DNA from: Ophiostoma sp. CBS 140.51
Lineage: Eukaryota; Ascomycota; Sordariomycetes; Ophiostomatales; Ophiostomataceae
DNA: 64,000 nt
Assembly (NCBI GenBank): GCA_029298735.1
Contig: JANSLP010000155.1
Span: forward strand, 1-64,000
Direction: 5' to 3'
Both the position numbers and the translations under genes were made by a program. The notes beneath the pieces are model-generated. The model was given only the letters and a program-made list of their open reading frames with translations. It made no database searches and was not told the DNA's origin. Positions 10,471 to 20,691 of this stretch are shown here, one piece after another; the stretch's first letter is position 1, and each line of letters opens with the position of its first letter.

Positions 10471-12540
10471 TCAGTAAATCGACCAAGGTGTATCCGAATT
10501 GCGCATGTAAGGCGCCAGATCACGGCCCTCCGCAGACATCTCGGTCAGCGTCTTTCCGTTTCCAAGGCTAAGCATGTTAGTAATATGGTCGCCATAAACA
10601 CACCACCGATAGGTTCTGATACTTACTATGCCCACATGTTGTCGCTCTTGTACTCGATGAGATAGTCCTCATAGCGAGGCTGCTTGATCGTCTTGAGGTA
10701 GGACAGGGTGCCGCCACACCACAGCCAGGCCTTGCCGTCTACGGTGCCCATCTTGTACCAGGAACGACAGCCTGCCTTCCAGACAGAACGCTTCATCCAC
10801 TCGTCGACATGGTCATTGAACTGGGCAGTGGGGGTGAGCTTGACCTCAAGAGACTTGATCTGGTCCTCCTGGATCTTGATAATGGCCTGACGGAAGTAGT
10901 CGCAGCAGGACTCAATAGCGGGAATGAGAGGGCCATTGCCCCAAGGACCACGAGGACCAAGGCTGGTAAAGTAGTTGGGGAACTGGGGTGCAGACAGGCC
11001 CAGGTAGCAGATCGGCTCATCTCGCCACTCATCCTGGATGCGTACACCATTGCGGCCCTTGAGCTCAAAACCCGGGACAAACGCCACGTCAAAGCCCGTG
11101 GCACAGGCAATAATGTCCACCTCGTGATGCATGCCGTCATCTGTGGTCAGGCCAGTAGCATCAATGCAAACAATCTCGTTGAAAACAGGTGTCACGTTGG
11201 GCTGCGTAAGGGTCTCGAGGTACCCGTCGCCAGGTGTGAGACGACGGCAGCCGGGTGCCCAGTCAGGAATGAGACGCTTCTTTAGTTCTTCGTGGCCTGG
11301 ACCATTGCCGATGCGCTCCTCCATGACCTGCTTCATCATTGCGCGCGCACCATCGTTCATTGCTGAGCCAGCTGTGAAGACATCCGTGGCGGAGTTGAGC
11401 TGGCTTTCGATGCGTTTACGGAAGGCAAGGTAAAAGTCCGGGTCGTTTTCAAACTTTGCAATCTGCTCCTTGGTAAGGTGGTGCTTGGCAAAGGCCGTCT
11501 TAACTGACCGCTCCTCCTCCTTCTTGTTGCCCAAGAGCCCGGCATCTGGTTCAGACTCGCCGGCGATGTTGTCGATAAAGTCGGTAGCAACAGCGGGAGA
11601 TATCCATGTCGGCGACCGCATAAAGGCCGTGAGGTGGGAGACTTCCGGTTGGAGACTGGGGATAATCTGGATGGCCGAGGATCCTGTACCGAGAACGGCG
11701 ACACGCTTGCCCTTGTAGTCGACATTGTCGTCCCAGTGGGCACTGTGGAGAAGTGGTCCGGCAAAGCCGTGTAGACCGGGGATCGCCGGCCACTTCCATT
11801 TGTTCAAAACTCCAGCAGCGTTGATGAGAACATGGCAGCGGTCCTTGATGAGGCCCGACGGTGTCTCGATTTCGACTTCGTATTCGCCCTTGTCGTCATC
11901 CCAGGTGGCGCTGACAACGCGAGAGCTTAGCTGGATGTATTTCGCAAGGTCGTACTTTGTGACAAAGTTAAGAATGTATTGTTCAATTTCTTGAGCGCTA
12001 TTTTCGTTAGTAGTTAGACACGAACAGAGTGTTTGTCAGCCAGTAGAGTTGTACCTGGCGTAGTAAGAAGTCCATGATAGGTTTGGCTCGAAGCTGTAGC
12101 TGTAGACGGGCGCTGGAATGTCACAGGCACACTGCAGTTGTTAGTTTGTGTACAAATTGCTGAAAGAAAGGTTGGGGTGACTTACCCCTGGATACTTGTT
12201 TTCGTACCAGGTGCCGCCAACTTTGTCGTTTCTGCAACCTATGTCAGTGATCCTCTCAAAATGCGGTTGCACCTAATTTTTGGGAGATGTACTTCTCGTA
12301 GCAGATCAGCTCGTAGTTCTTGACTGTCTGCTGCAGCTTGAAGGCGAGACAGACACCTGAGAAGCCCGCACCGACGCAAATCACCCGTATTTTGTCAGGA
12401 TCAGAGTGGCCACGATCTGGGATGACATAGTTTCTGGCCTCCCCACTCGTTCCGTTTGTGCCATTTGTGCCATTTGCTGTGCCGTTGGCCGCCCCGTTCG
12501 TCGTCCCGTTGACGCGGTGTCGGTTTGTTTCGCCTGCCAT
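10471..12540 (-). CDS. Flavin-containing Baeyer-Villiger-type monooxygenase
   Basis: FAD/NADPH enzyme expected to insert oxygen next to a ketone carbonyl. The model has five exons: 12293-12540, 12186-12231, 12055-12131, 10627-11997 and 10471-10567, giving 612 aa. The last exon is easily missed because a 59-bp intron starts right after NMWA; its TACTAAC branch point precedes CTTAG, and it adds LGNGKTLTEMSAEGRDLAPY...WSIY. Motifs: FAD-binding GAGFSG near residue 56; GGTWYENKYPG assembled across splice junctions; the type-I BVMO fingerprint FxGxxxHxxxWD as FAGPLLHSAHWD; and the NADPH motif GTGSSA. The first 35 residues contain an NGT-rich low-complexity run. Neighbours are a broken esterase, an SDR and regulators. 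Substrate unknown: cyclic ketones, steroids or polyketide intermediates are possible. Confidence 0.92.
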
Positions 12541-13241
12541 AATGCTGTTTGATCTTTGGAGTTGTTCGGTTGCAAGAAAGTGGGCAAGATGGCATCCCAT
12601 AGGAACTGTTGTGCAATCTATTTGTTGATTTTGGCATCTGGTTTTTTAGTGATATTGTTCAAGATAAGTAGTATGCTGCAACATCCGTCTCCAATACGTT
12701 AAATGAAGACCCCAAGACACTGCCTTCCCATTTATCGTCATTGCTGCCACGATCAAACAAACCAAGGAGAACCAAGGCATTGTACGAAGTACGAGATGGT
12801 AATCGTCCCAATTGTGCCTAGTGTCATGATGATGCATAATGATAGCCTTGTGGCTTCTTCGTCTGGGGCCGTTGAAAGCAAATCTGATTCAGGTGGATAG
12901 GGGGTGTCATTATTGGGACGTTCTGTGGAGAAAGGCGCTAGTGATTCAGGGGGGTCCAGAGTCAACACGGTGGAAACACAACAAGTGTCCACGGCAAGCG
13001 TTGTGGGCAGTGCGGAGGCACGACGGACTTTGGAGGTGCCGGGTTGGAAATGCCATATCCGGTCTGTTGGTGCGCTCGACTCGTATAAGACCAGCAGAGT
13101 CAAGTGCATTGTTGATATGAAATTAGCTGTGACCAAGTTATGCATAACCAGCTGACGATTAAATCAACATCTTGTTCATTTCCGCTGCTGTTACTCACAT
13201 CCACGTCACAGCCACAATCACATCGGGAAGACGAAATCAAC
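12541..13241. promoter_or_regulatory. Bidirectional promoter, monooxygenase / SDR
   Basis: 701-bp region between divergent starts. No TATA consensus was noticed. Reading frames that cross it have no family features. A shared promoter would fit co-regulation of the monooxygenase and the dehydrogenase. Confidence 0.45.
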
Positions 13242-14171
13242 ATGGGATCGAACATTGCACAGAAGCCGGGCGCATTGCTCACCATCAAACCCCAGAGCAT
13301 CCCCGATGCATCTGGCAAAGTGTTTCTCATAACAGGTGCTGGCTCTGGCATCGGTTTGGCGACCATCCGCTTATTGGAGTCCAAGAATGCGGCCGGCCTA
13401 ATTATCGCCGACTTCAAGAAGCCATCCGATAAAATTCTCAACTCGCTGGCCAAGACCACACTTTTTGTCCAGACCGACGTGACATCTTGGGACTCGCTTC
13501 TCAACGCATTCAAGACGGCTATAGAAAACTTTGGCACTCTGGACGGCATCTATGCCAACGCCGGCCTAGGCGAGCTGGATCATCTGTTTTTCAACAAGAT
13601 CGACGGGGCCACGGGCGACCCCAAGCCGCCCAACTATGCCAACATTGAGGTTAATCTCAAGGGTGTCCTGAACACGGTCAAGTTGGCCGTGTACTACTTC
13701 CGCAAGCTCAAGGTGGAGGGCACGATTGTCATGACATCGTCCATGTCGGGCTACGAGACACCCGGCATTCCCATCTACACGTCATCCAAACACGCTGTTC
13801 TGGGCATTCTGCGTGCGGCTAGCCTTGACCTTTATGAGGAGTACAACATCAAGATGAATGCCGTGTCGCCCGGCCCTGTCTTGACCAACCTCATCGACAG
13901 CTTTGCCACCCGAGCAGCGACAAAGTACGACGGCCTGTCCAAGGACTACACATTTGAGAACCAAGGCCCCGAGCAGCCAGCGTTGGCTGCAGCTCATCTT
14001 CTCTTGACTCAGAAGGAGCACGGTCGCTCAATTCTTGTCCATGCAGGCCGCTTCCGAGACGCCGAAGAGGTCTACGACAGTGTCCGCGATCAGATGCTGG
14101 GCTCCGAGTTGGGCATTCCGCCTGTCTCGGACATTGGCTGGCGCAACCTGTTCCGGTGCATCTTTGATTAA
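13242..14171 (+). CDS. Classical short-chain dehydrogenase/reductase (309 aa)
   Basis: Single-exon NAD(P)-dependent oxidoreductase. The start chosen is the ATG at 13242 (MGSNIAQKPG), because upstream in-frame codons are leader-like and the Rossmann domain begins about 25 residues later. Motifs: cofactor-binding TGAGSGIG near residue 38, the acidic strand-2 residue in IIADFKK, the NAG motif as YANAG, catalytic serine in MTSSMSG and the YxxxK pair in YTSSK, then SPGPVLT. It is a complete, apparently functional enzyme of the 3-oxoacyl/alcohol-dehydrogenase-like SDR type. Its divergent arrangement with the monooxygenase suggests it either supplies the ketone or oxidises the product alcohol. Substrate unknown. 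Confidence 0.9.
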   Translation: MGSNIAQKPGALLTIKPQSIPDASGKVFLITGAGSGIGLATIRLLESKNAAGLIIADFKKPSDKILNSLAKTTLFVQTDVTSWDSLLNAFKTAIENFGTLDGIYANAGLGELDHLFFNKIDGATGDPKPPNYANIEVNLKGVLNTVKLAVYYFRKLKVEGTIVMTSSMSGYETPGIPIYTSSKHAVLGILRAASLDLYEEYNIKMNAVSPGPVLTNLIDSFATRAATKYDGLSKDYTFENQGPEQPALAAAHLLLTQKEHGRSILVHAGRFRDAEEVYDSVRDQMLGSELGIPPVSDIGWRNLFRCIFD

Positions 14172-14186
14172 ATGTCCGTACATAGA

Positions 14187-14192
14187 AATAAA
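14187..14192 (+). terminator. Poly(A) signal AATAAA after the SDR
   Basis: Canonical AATAAA 16 bp after the stop codon at 14171, followed by a T-rich stretch. The gene converges on the bZIP gene, whose stop is at 14277, so both transcripts must end within about 100 bp or overlap. Confidence 0.35.
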
Positions 14193-14276
14193 TTCAAGTT
14201 TTTAAGCTGCCACTCAATTCCAATTTTGTGCCTGTTGTCCATCAAGTCATAACGTAATCATATATGTAGTTCTCTC

Positions 14277-15595
14277 TCATTCCTGCCTATACTCGTCCAC
14301 CATGGACCCAATTTCTGGAAACTGTTTTCGAAAGGCTTTGCTGACATTCCAATGTCGCAGATTTTGCCAATGCTGCTCAAAGATTGGACTGGCCACAATC
14401 TCCACGTCCGACACGGCAACAATGGTGTCACTCGGATTGTACGGCCACGATACGGAAAGTGACGAGGAGTAAAATGCCGACCACCGTTCAAAGTCGTACT
14501 GATCCTGCCGGCTGACAAGAAGCGCCCTGACACGTGGCCAGGGAATGGCATCCATCCAAGCGGGGTGTGGAATGCGGAGTTGAAGCGGGATGGGACGGAG
14601 CCACTCGGGAATCTCACGGTATGTCTCTCGCGTGGGGAAGACTCTCCACTGTCGAGAGGCGAGGAGGAGAAGAGAAGTCAGCATGAGCTCGCTGCACGGT
14701 GGTAGATTGACCATTATTCTGTACTCACATTTAATAACCGGAACATTAGGTAGAGACCACCTACCTGCTCGGGCAGGGTTGCAATGTCGGTGAAAGCCCG
14801 GAGAACATCTGACGCCACTTGGAGTACTGGCGGAATCGTGATGGCGCTTTCTGGCATAATCAGAGAAAGAACATTGGGTCTCTCACGTTGCCGAGCCAAG
14901 TAGTCAACATCGTAGCTCGACGGTGACGTTGTGTTTTGTGTCTTGATAAACGTGTCCATGATCTGGTCAGAGAGGCATATTGGACTTGAGTTGCATGGCA
15001 GCACCTGGTAGAGATGCTGTGGTAATGCGGGCTGCACCCCTTGTGACAGGATATGCGGCAACACTTGGGTGTGTGGGTGCTGCTGCACTTGTACTGTCCG
15101 GAAAACGGTTGTCGGAGACAGGATATCAAAGATGGAGGACGTCTGGTGGTGTGGGGCGGCTTGCACGGCGGACGGCGATCCTTGGGACTGGTCGGTCCCA
15201 GATGGCGCTGGAGAGGGTCCAGTCATCCCCGGACCAGGCAAATTGGACAGATATACCCCACGGTCGCTACTGTTGGATGGGCTTGGGGTTGCTGATGCAA
15301 GAGACTCTCGTAGTCTGTGGTTCTCTGCTTCAAGACGCTCTTTGTCGCTGGCCAGCTGGCGGATGCTCTCCTCACTCGAGGCCAGCCGCTGCTCCAATGT
15401 TTGCAGTCGTAACCGTGTGCGTTCACGCTTTGCGTTCTGGGACTTGCGGTCCAGTGCCCGCTTATGGGCCAGTCGTGCAGCGTCGATTTCTCGTCGGACA
15501 ACTTCAGCCGCCGTGAGTTGTCCAATCTGTTCTGCTGGAGCCGAGTTCGTCGCCGTTGTTGGGGTCGCTTTTGTGGTGTCCGTGTCAGTTGGCAT
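14277..15595 (-). CDS. bZIP transcription factor with DUF3425-type C-terminus
   Basis: Nuclear regulator of 412 aa in two exons, 14729-15595 and 14277-14648, with an 80-bp intron GTGAGT...CGACAG. The basic region HKRALDRKSQNAKRERTRLR (about residues 45-65) is followed by heptad leucines (LQTLEQRL..., IRQLASDKERLEAENHRLRE). The C-terminal third matches the fungal DUF3425 pattern: two short clusters ending in PEWLRPIPLQLRIPHPAW and a PWP-x-R segment. DUF3425 bZIPs are common beside secondary-metabolite and stress genes in ascomycetes. The ATG at 15595 was chosen as the first methionine followed by soluble T/A-rich sequence; an in-frame ATG lies upstream at 15730. Confidence 0.88.
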
Positions 15596-16829
15596 TGTGG
15601 GGTCGTTTGGTTGGAGATCTGCTAATTTGTTCCGCTGGTTTGTGCTGCTGTATCTGTTCGTGCTCGCTACTGAATAAGACTGACACGTCGAAAACTGACA
15701 CCAATGAAGAATGACTGGAGTCCTGTCCATATTTATCTCCGCACAGCGCCTTGCCGGAGAATTGTTTCCGCCTCCAAACGGGATGCGTCCTGTCGTGCGG
15801 GGGATGCAGCCCTCGCAATCCCCCTAAAAAAACTGATTCATTTCCCCGGATTTTGAGTTTTAGCTGACCCTATTTTGTTTTAGTGCAAGGCCGAAACAGG
15901 AGCCAAGGCAAGGGTCAAAGTTTGTGTAATGTGAACCCAGCTAAGAGGCATAGCTTTGAGGACGACAAGACACGAAATAGGGTCACTTCAACACTTCTTC
16001 TACGAAATATATCTTTTATGTTGTTATGATGGGTCAGAAATGCAATACATCGTATCTTTCTGAAGAATCATTAGATCTCAAGCTTTGCCGTGAATTGCAA
16101 GTTGTCAATTTTAGACACTGGTTTCGTTCCTTTCCTGCGTTTGGACCTGGCCTGGAAGTTGGTGAACAAAGAATTGAGCTTAGCTATTGCCAATCAGAGC
16201 ACTCAATACCAAGGGAGGAATAACTGTGGAGCCAACGTCGAGCCGTTGTCAGTGGATTCATCACTGTGTGTCAGGTGCCGCGATATTTTCGGACTGTGTT
16301 CAGTATTCTGCTGCACGTCAGCGTTTTGATATGCTCCAGAGAGCACTGGCCAACGGTGCACATAATTTAGCTTTCAATTATGACAAGCACCACTGTTTTC
16401 ACACTAATCGTACATTTGTGTTTGATCTTGCTACTGAACGCGATGAATCAATTTTGACGCTAAATTTATTAGGTGAGAAGTATTTTCTTTTCATCTGATT
16501 ATCCACTACATACTTATAAATATTTTATTGTTATGTTTGATAGTTAATTGCTGTAATTAGATTTGGTTTTTTTCTTTTTTTTCCATAAATAAAATTTTGA
16601 AAAATAATGAAGTAGAAAACATATCACACAATACTTCCGTAAGAAAAGTAAATAAATCAAGGTGTATTAATCTTCACCCATTTGGATGAAGTAATTTATG
16701 ACTATGACTGGCCGGATAATCCCATCAATTTATTCGTTGTCGAACATAGATCTAGCCGTTATGATATTAAACAGCAAATTTTGGAAACAATTTGCAGTTT
16801 CTTCCATAAAAGACAAGTCTCCCTTAAAT
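15596..16829. other. Intergenic region with an AT-rich tail
   Basis: 1.2 kb without a supportable gene. Roughly 16340-16700 is clearly richer in A and T than the surroundings, with runs such as TTTTTTTCTTTTTTTTCC. It lies just past the 3' end of the sugar transporter and may be 3' untranslated and degenerate DNA. Confidence 0.4.
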
Positions 16830-18753
16830 TTACGCCTTCTCGCTGACATCAGGATCGTGCAAGTCGGCGCGTCTCTTGGTCTGCTGGCTAAAGACGACGC
16901 CAAAGCGACCACGGGCAAGGTTGGACATGTTCTCCTTGATGCCAGCCCAGTTCTCGCGGACAATGTCCATAGTAGGACGCTCAAAGACCTCGTCAATCTC
17001 TTCGAGGGTCTTGTCCTTGGTCTCGGGCATGAAGAAGAGCTGGTAGATTTCACCGACAACAGCAATACCGCCGTAGAAGCCGAGCACGAGGCCAGTCTTG
17101 CCCATAGCGACCTGCATGGCGGAGAAGTTGTAGGTGACGATAAAGGACATGAGGAAAAGCAGAGCATCTGACGTGGTCATGCCGTAACTGCGCAGGTAGG
17201 TGGGGTAGACCTCGGATGGGACAACTAGAAGATAACGTCGATTAGTCATTGGTTACATAAGTAAGTAGGAAGGTGGGGAGAGAACTCACCCCATGTCAAA
17301 CAGGCATAAGATCCGAAAAAGGTCATGTACAGAACGAGACCAGTAAAGTAAAGACCCTCGACAGTCGGCAGCTGCGTCTCGAGCGAGAACTGGTAGCTGA
17401 TACCGATGAGCACGAGGCCGATAAAGAAGCCGGGAAGCGTGATGATGGCCCAGAAGCGACGCCCAAATGTCTCCATGAGGAAAATGGCCGGGATCGTGCC
17501 CAGAAGAAGAGAACCGCCACCAACAAGGGACATGTAGTTGGCCTTCTCCGCATCGAAGCCAATCTGGTTGAGAAGAACGCTCATATAGTACATGATGGCA
17601 TTTACGCCCGTGAGCTGACCAAGGAGGATCATGACGTTGGCGTAGATGAGAGCACGACGGGCGCGGGGCTCACTAAAAGACAAAATGTTAGCATTGGCGC
17701 ACAGATGTGGAGAACAGCACAAGACTGGAGAGTGAAGACGTACGTGAAGAAGTCCATCCATGGGAAGCGCTTGTTCTTTGCACCTTCCTGCACAGCTGTC
17801 TGTTCCTCGCGGACACCAGCAGTCATGACAAAGAATTCTTCCCTCGCCTCGGCAGACTCAATACCACGAATGCGTTTCCACACCTTGTAGGCATCGAGCA
17901 TACGACCCTTGTGGATGAGATATCGAGGACTCTCTGGAAGGAACAGCATACTGTAGAGATAATGTCAGAAATGATAGACTGATTTAGTTGAGCATTGTGG
18001 ACATACTTACCCAATAAACATGATTGTAGAGAACAGCAGTGAAGAACCAAGGATAATCCGCCAGTTTCCAGGCACACGGAGGAAGATGGCAGCCACGGCA
18101 TAACCAAGAACTTCACCAAGGGCAATGTTAAACTGGTAGAGGGAGACAAGGTTGCCACGAAGGCGGCGTTCGACGGTTTCCGCAACGTAGATCGGGACAG
18201 TACCACCCTCGAGACCGACACCAATACCGAGAATGACACGAGCTGCCACAATCATGCCTGGTAATAGTTAGTCTAATTTGTCACACATGATAAAAACCAA
18301 ATTGAGTGCCAAAGACATACCGAAGTTCATTGAACCAGCCTCCAGGCCGGCACCGATGGTGTAGAGAATAATGCTAAGAATGATTGCATTTTTTCTGCCC
18401 AAGTATTCGTTTGCGGGAGACAGAAGCAGAGCACCACCGACGGCACCCAGAGGCATGCCGGAGTTGACCAAGCTGTTTTGACGCGTGTCAAGGCCGAGGG
18501 AGACGGGCAAGTAGAGGTTGGCACCGGAGATCAAGCTCTGGTCGAGGCCGGAGAGGAGACCGCCCATACTGGCAAAGGCGACAAGCAGCCATGTGAAGCG
18601 CTTGGGGTCCTTGAACTGAACGTGGAAGAAGCCTGTCTCCAGTCCACCAGACTCCTCGAGAAGACGTTCCATGTCTTCAATCATCTCGTTGACTTGCGCG
18701 CCGCCACCGCGGACGACCTCCAAGGCCTCGGCTTTGGTCTTCTCGTGCTCCAT
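16830..18753 (-). CDS. MFS sugar/polyol:H+ symporter (SP family)
   Basis: Plasma-membrane transporter of 554 aa in five exons: 18321-18753, 18011-18257, 17744-17950, 17290-17672 and 16830-17224 (phases checked). Features: a cytosolic N-terminus with an acidic coil (EMIEDMERLLEES); first helix with GLLSGLDQSLISGA, resembling the GYD motif; EYLGRKNA (G-R-K/R); RVILGIGVGLEGGTVPIYVAE, a variant of the P-x-Y-x-x-E sugar-porter motif; FLPESPRYL after TM6; LTGVNAIMYYM (Q-x-TG-x-N); METFGRRFW; and PETKDKTLEEIDE after TM12. All canonical motifs are present, so it should be functional. Hexose, polyol or inositol are the family's usual substrates; which one cannot be read from the sequence. Confidence 0.92.
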
Positions 18754-20691
18754 GGTGTGTATTCAAAGTGGTTGAAGTCAAGACTGAGTTGTGTAGAATG
18801 ACACAGATGGAAAAGTTGGGAACACAAAACAATTTGTGGAGAGCAGATCATCGAGGTGAGGAATTGGCCTTCCTTTTGAACCTTTACATGTAACGATCGG
18901 CCGTTTCTCAACTCCCCACACACTCACCACCCGTCACGCGTCACACATTGCCTTTTACTCTTTGTTTGTCTCACTTTGCTCCCACACTTTTCTCCGTTCT
19001 CCTCACTATTCACTCCACACTCCGCACTTCAACCTGCATCATGTATTTTCTCGAGACGACGTGCTCCAGTGGGGATCAATGGGGACGATAATTACCCCAA
19101 AAGTGGATGTAGAAGTGCTCTGTACTCAAAGTACGGAGTACTGGAAAACAATCAAGCATTTCTTGTTTTATCGGAGAAACCCTGTCACCTAGTGGCGTCC
19201 TTTGTTGCCCCTTGGTGTGGCAGGTTGGATAAGTTGGCTGCATCGTCCCATCGCACGTGCCGCTTTTGCCTTGTTTGCATCAAAAGAGGCATCGATTTCC
19301 GGAGGGACTCGGCCCTGATCGTCAGAGCGAAAGTTATCGATAAAAAACGAGGCTTTTTTGCACCACGATGCTTTGCATCTCTGGAAAAGGACCGACTGCA
19401 GTGTACAAGTACGGACGAGTGGGAGATGTGTGTGTAAAAAGGAAGACGATTTGTACTCATCTTCACCTGGGAAACGTCGTCAGGTGACCTCCGATCAAGC
19501 TTGTGGCTGAATATTTACCCACTGCGGGCACCTCCGGTGGCATTCGTTTGCCGCCACTAACAAGCAAGTACCGCCACTAAAAGCAGCCCGGACATGCCTA
19601 GTGCAAGGGGATCAACAAGGAAAAAAATACAGCGAGAAATACAACGACGAGACAGAGCACACACACAAGGCTACAAAACAACGGATCAAGGGATGCCGAC
19701 GGCGCCCAGGATTCTAGAAGGCTTCCATCACGTTAAATCAAGTCTGGGAAGCCCGGGGCCAACATCGTCCCAACAGGCCTCGCCGTCAGTTTTTTTGCAA
19801 GTGCACACCGCTTTCTTGCTTCGTTCGAGCTTCGTAGGAGGTTAATTGTGCTTATGCTTCTTGGTTCCTAGTGTGTTTGTTGAGGTTTTGTGGCGGGGAG
19901 TTTGCCACCAACAGTGCGGCATATTTTTTGGATGGGATATTTTGTCGTCCGCCATGTATGCTTTGGTTGTCACCCCGCATTCGTGCTAGCCGATACTCGC
20001 TTCCGCCTGCCTGTACAAGCTGGCGTTCGATAATACACGACGTCACTGATGTAGCTTTTTGGAAAATGAAACCAGCGTACGAGGTGTGAGTGGCCTTCGA
20101 AGGCTAGCCTTGTGGATGCAGGCACACTCGGCACATTGCACGGCTGTAAAGTGGAAACTTTCAGTGCTGCTCCCTTGTTCAACCTATGGCAGGGTCTCAA
20201 GGTATGCAGAAAGTAATCCGCCTGTGGATATCGTCCACCCATTGGCTCAACTTCAGAACCAAGCCAGGGGAACCAGTCTCACCGAGTGATACAGCGAGAG
20301 GTACAGCGAAGCAGTCCACACATTATTTTGTTGAATCACGCACGATCGTGTCTGGAGACCTACTTTATCATCACAAGATTTTGGTGCTGTAAACCATACC
20401 AGGCTTGAAATATGGGGCTTCTGGAGTACGGGTTTGCGGAGCCGACGATCGCCAATGTCATGAGATACCTGATAGTGTGCGATCAGGTGTCTCGCATGTC
20501 GTGGCTCTGCATTTTTGTCAATGTACGAACGCAAGAAAATTTGATGGACAGTAGCCTTGAAAAAAATTACAGCCGTGAGTTATTTTATTCTTTATTTTTT
20601 ATTGTTACATAAAAAAGTAAAACAAAACTAGTGACATGAAAGCTCTGAAAAGACGGGGATAAATAGAACGACTGGTTATGTTCTCTAGTCC
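18754..20691. other. Intergenic region, about 1.9 kb
   Basis: No gene recognised. The part next to 18754 should be the sugar-transporter promoter. A palindromic block around 19122-19141 contains TACTCAAAGTACGGAGTAC. The 3' end next to 20692 is T-rich (ATTTTATTCTTTATTTTTTA), as expected for the tail of the NLR relic. Confidence 0.45.

Noticed and set aside
16187..16498. 103-codon plus-strand frame near the AT-rich tract
   Set aside because: No homology features; probably chance.
16340..16700. AT-rich tract as a transposon remnant
   Set aside because: No terminal repeats, no transposase or reverse-transcriptase fragments; more likely 3' flanking DNA.
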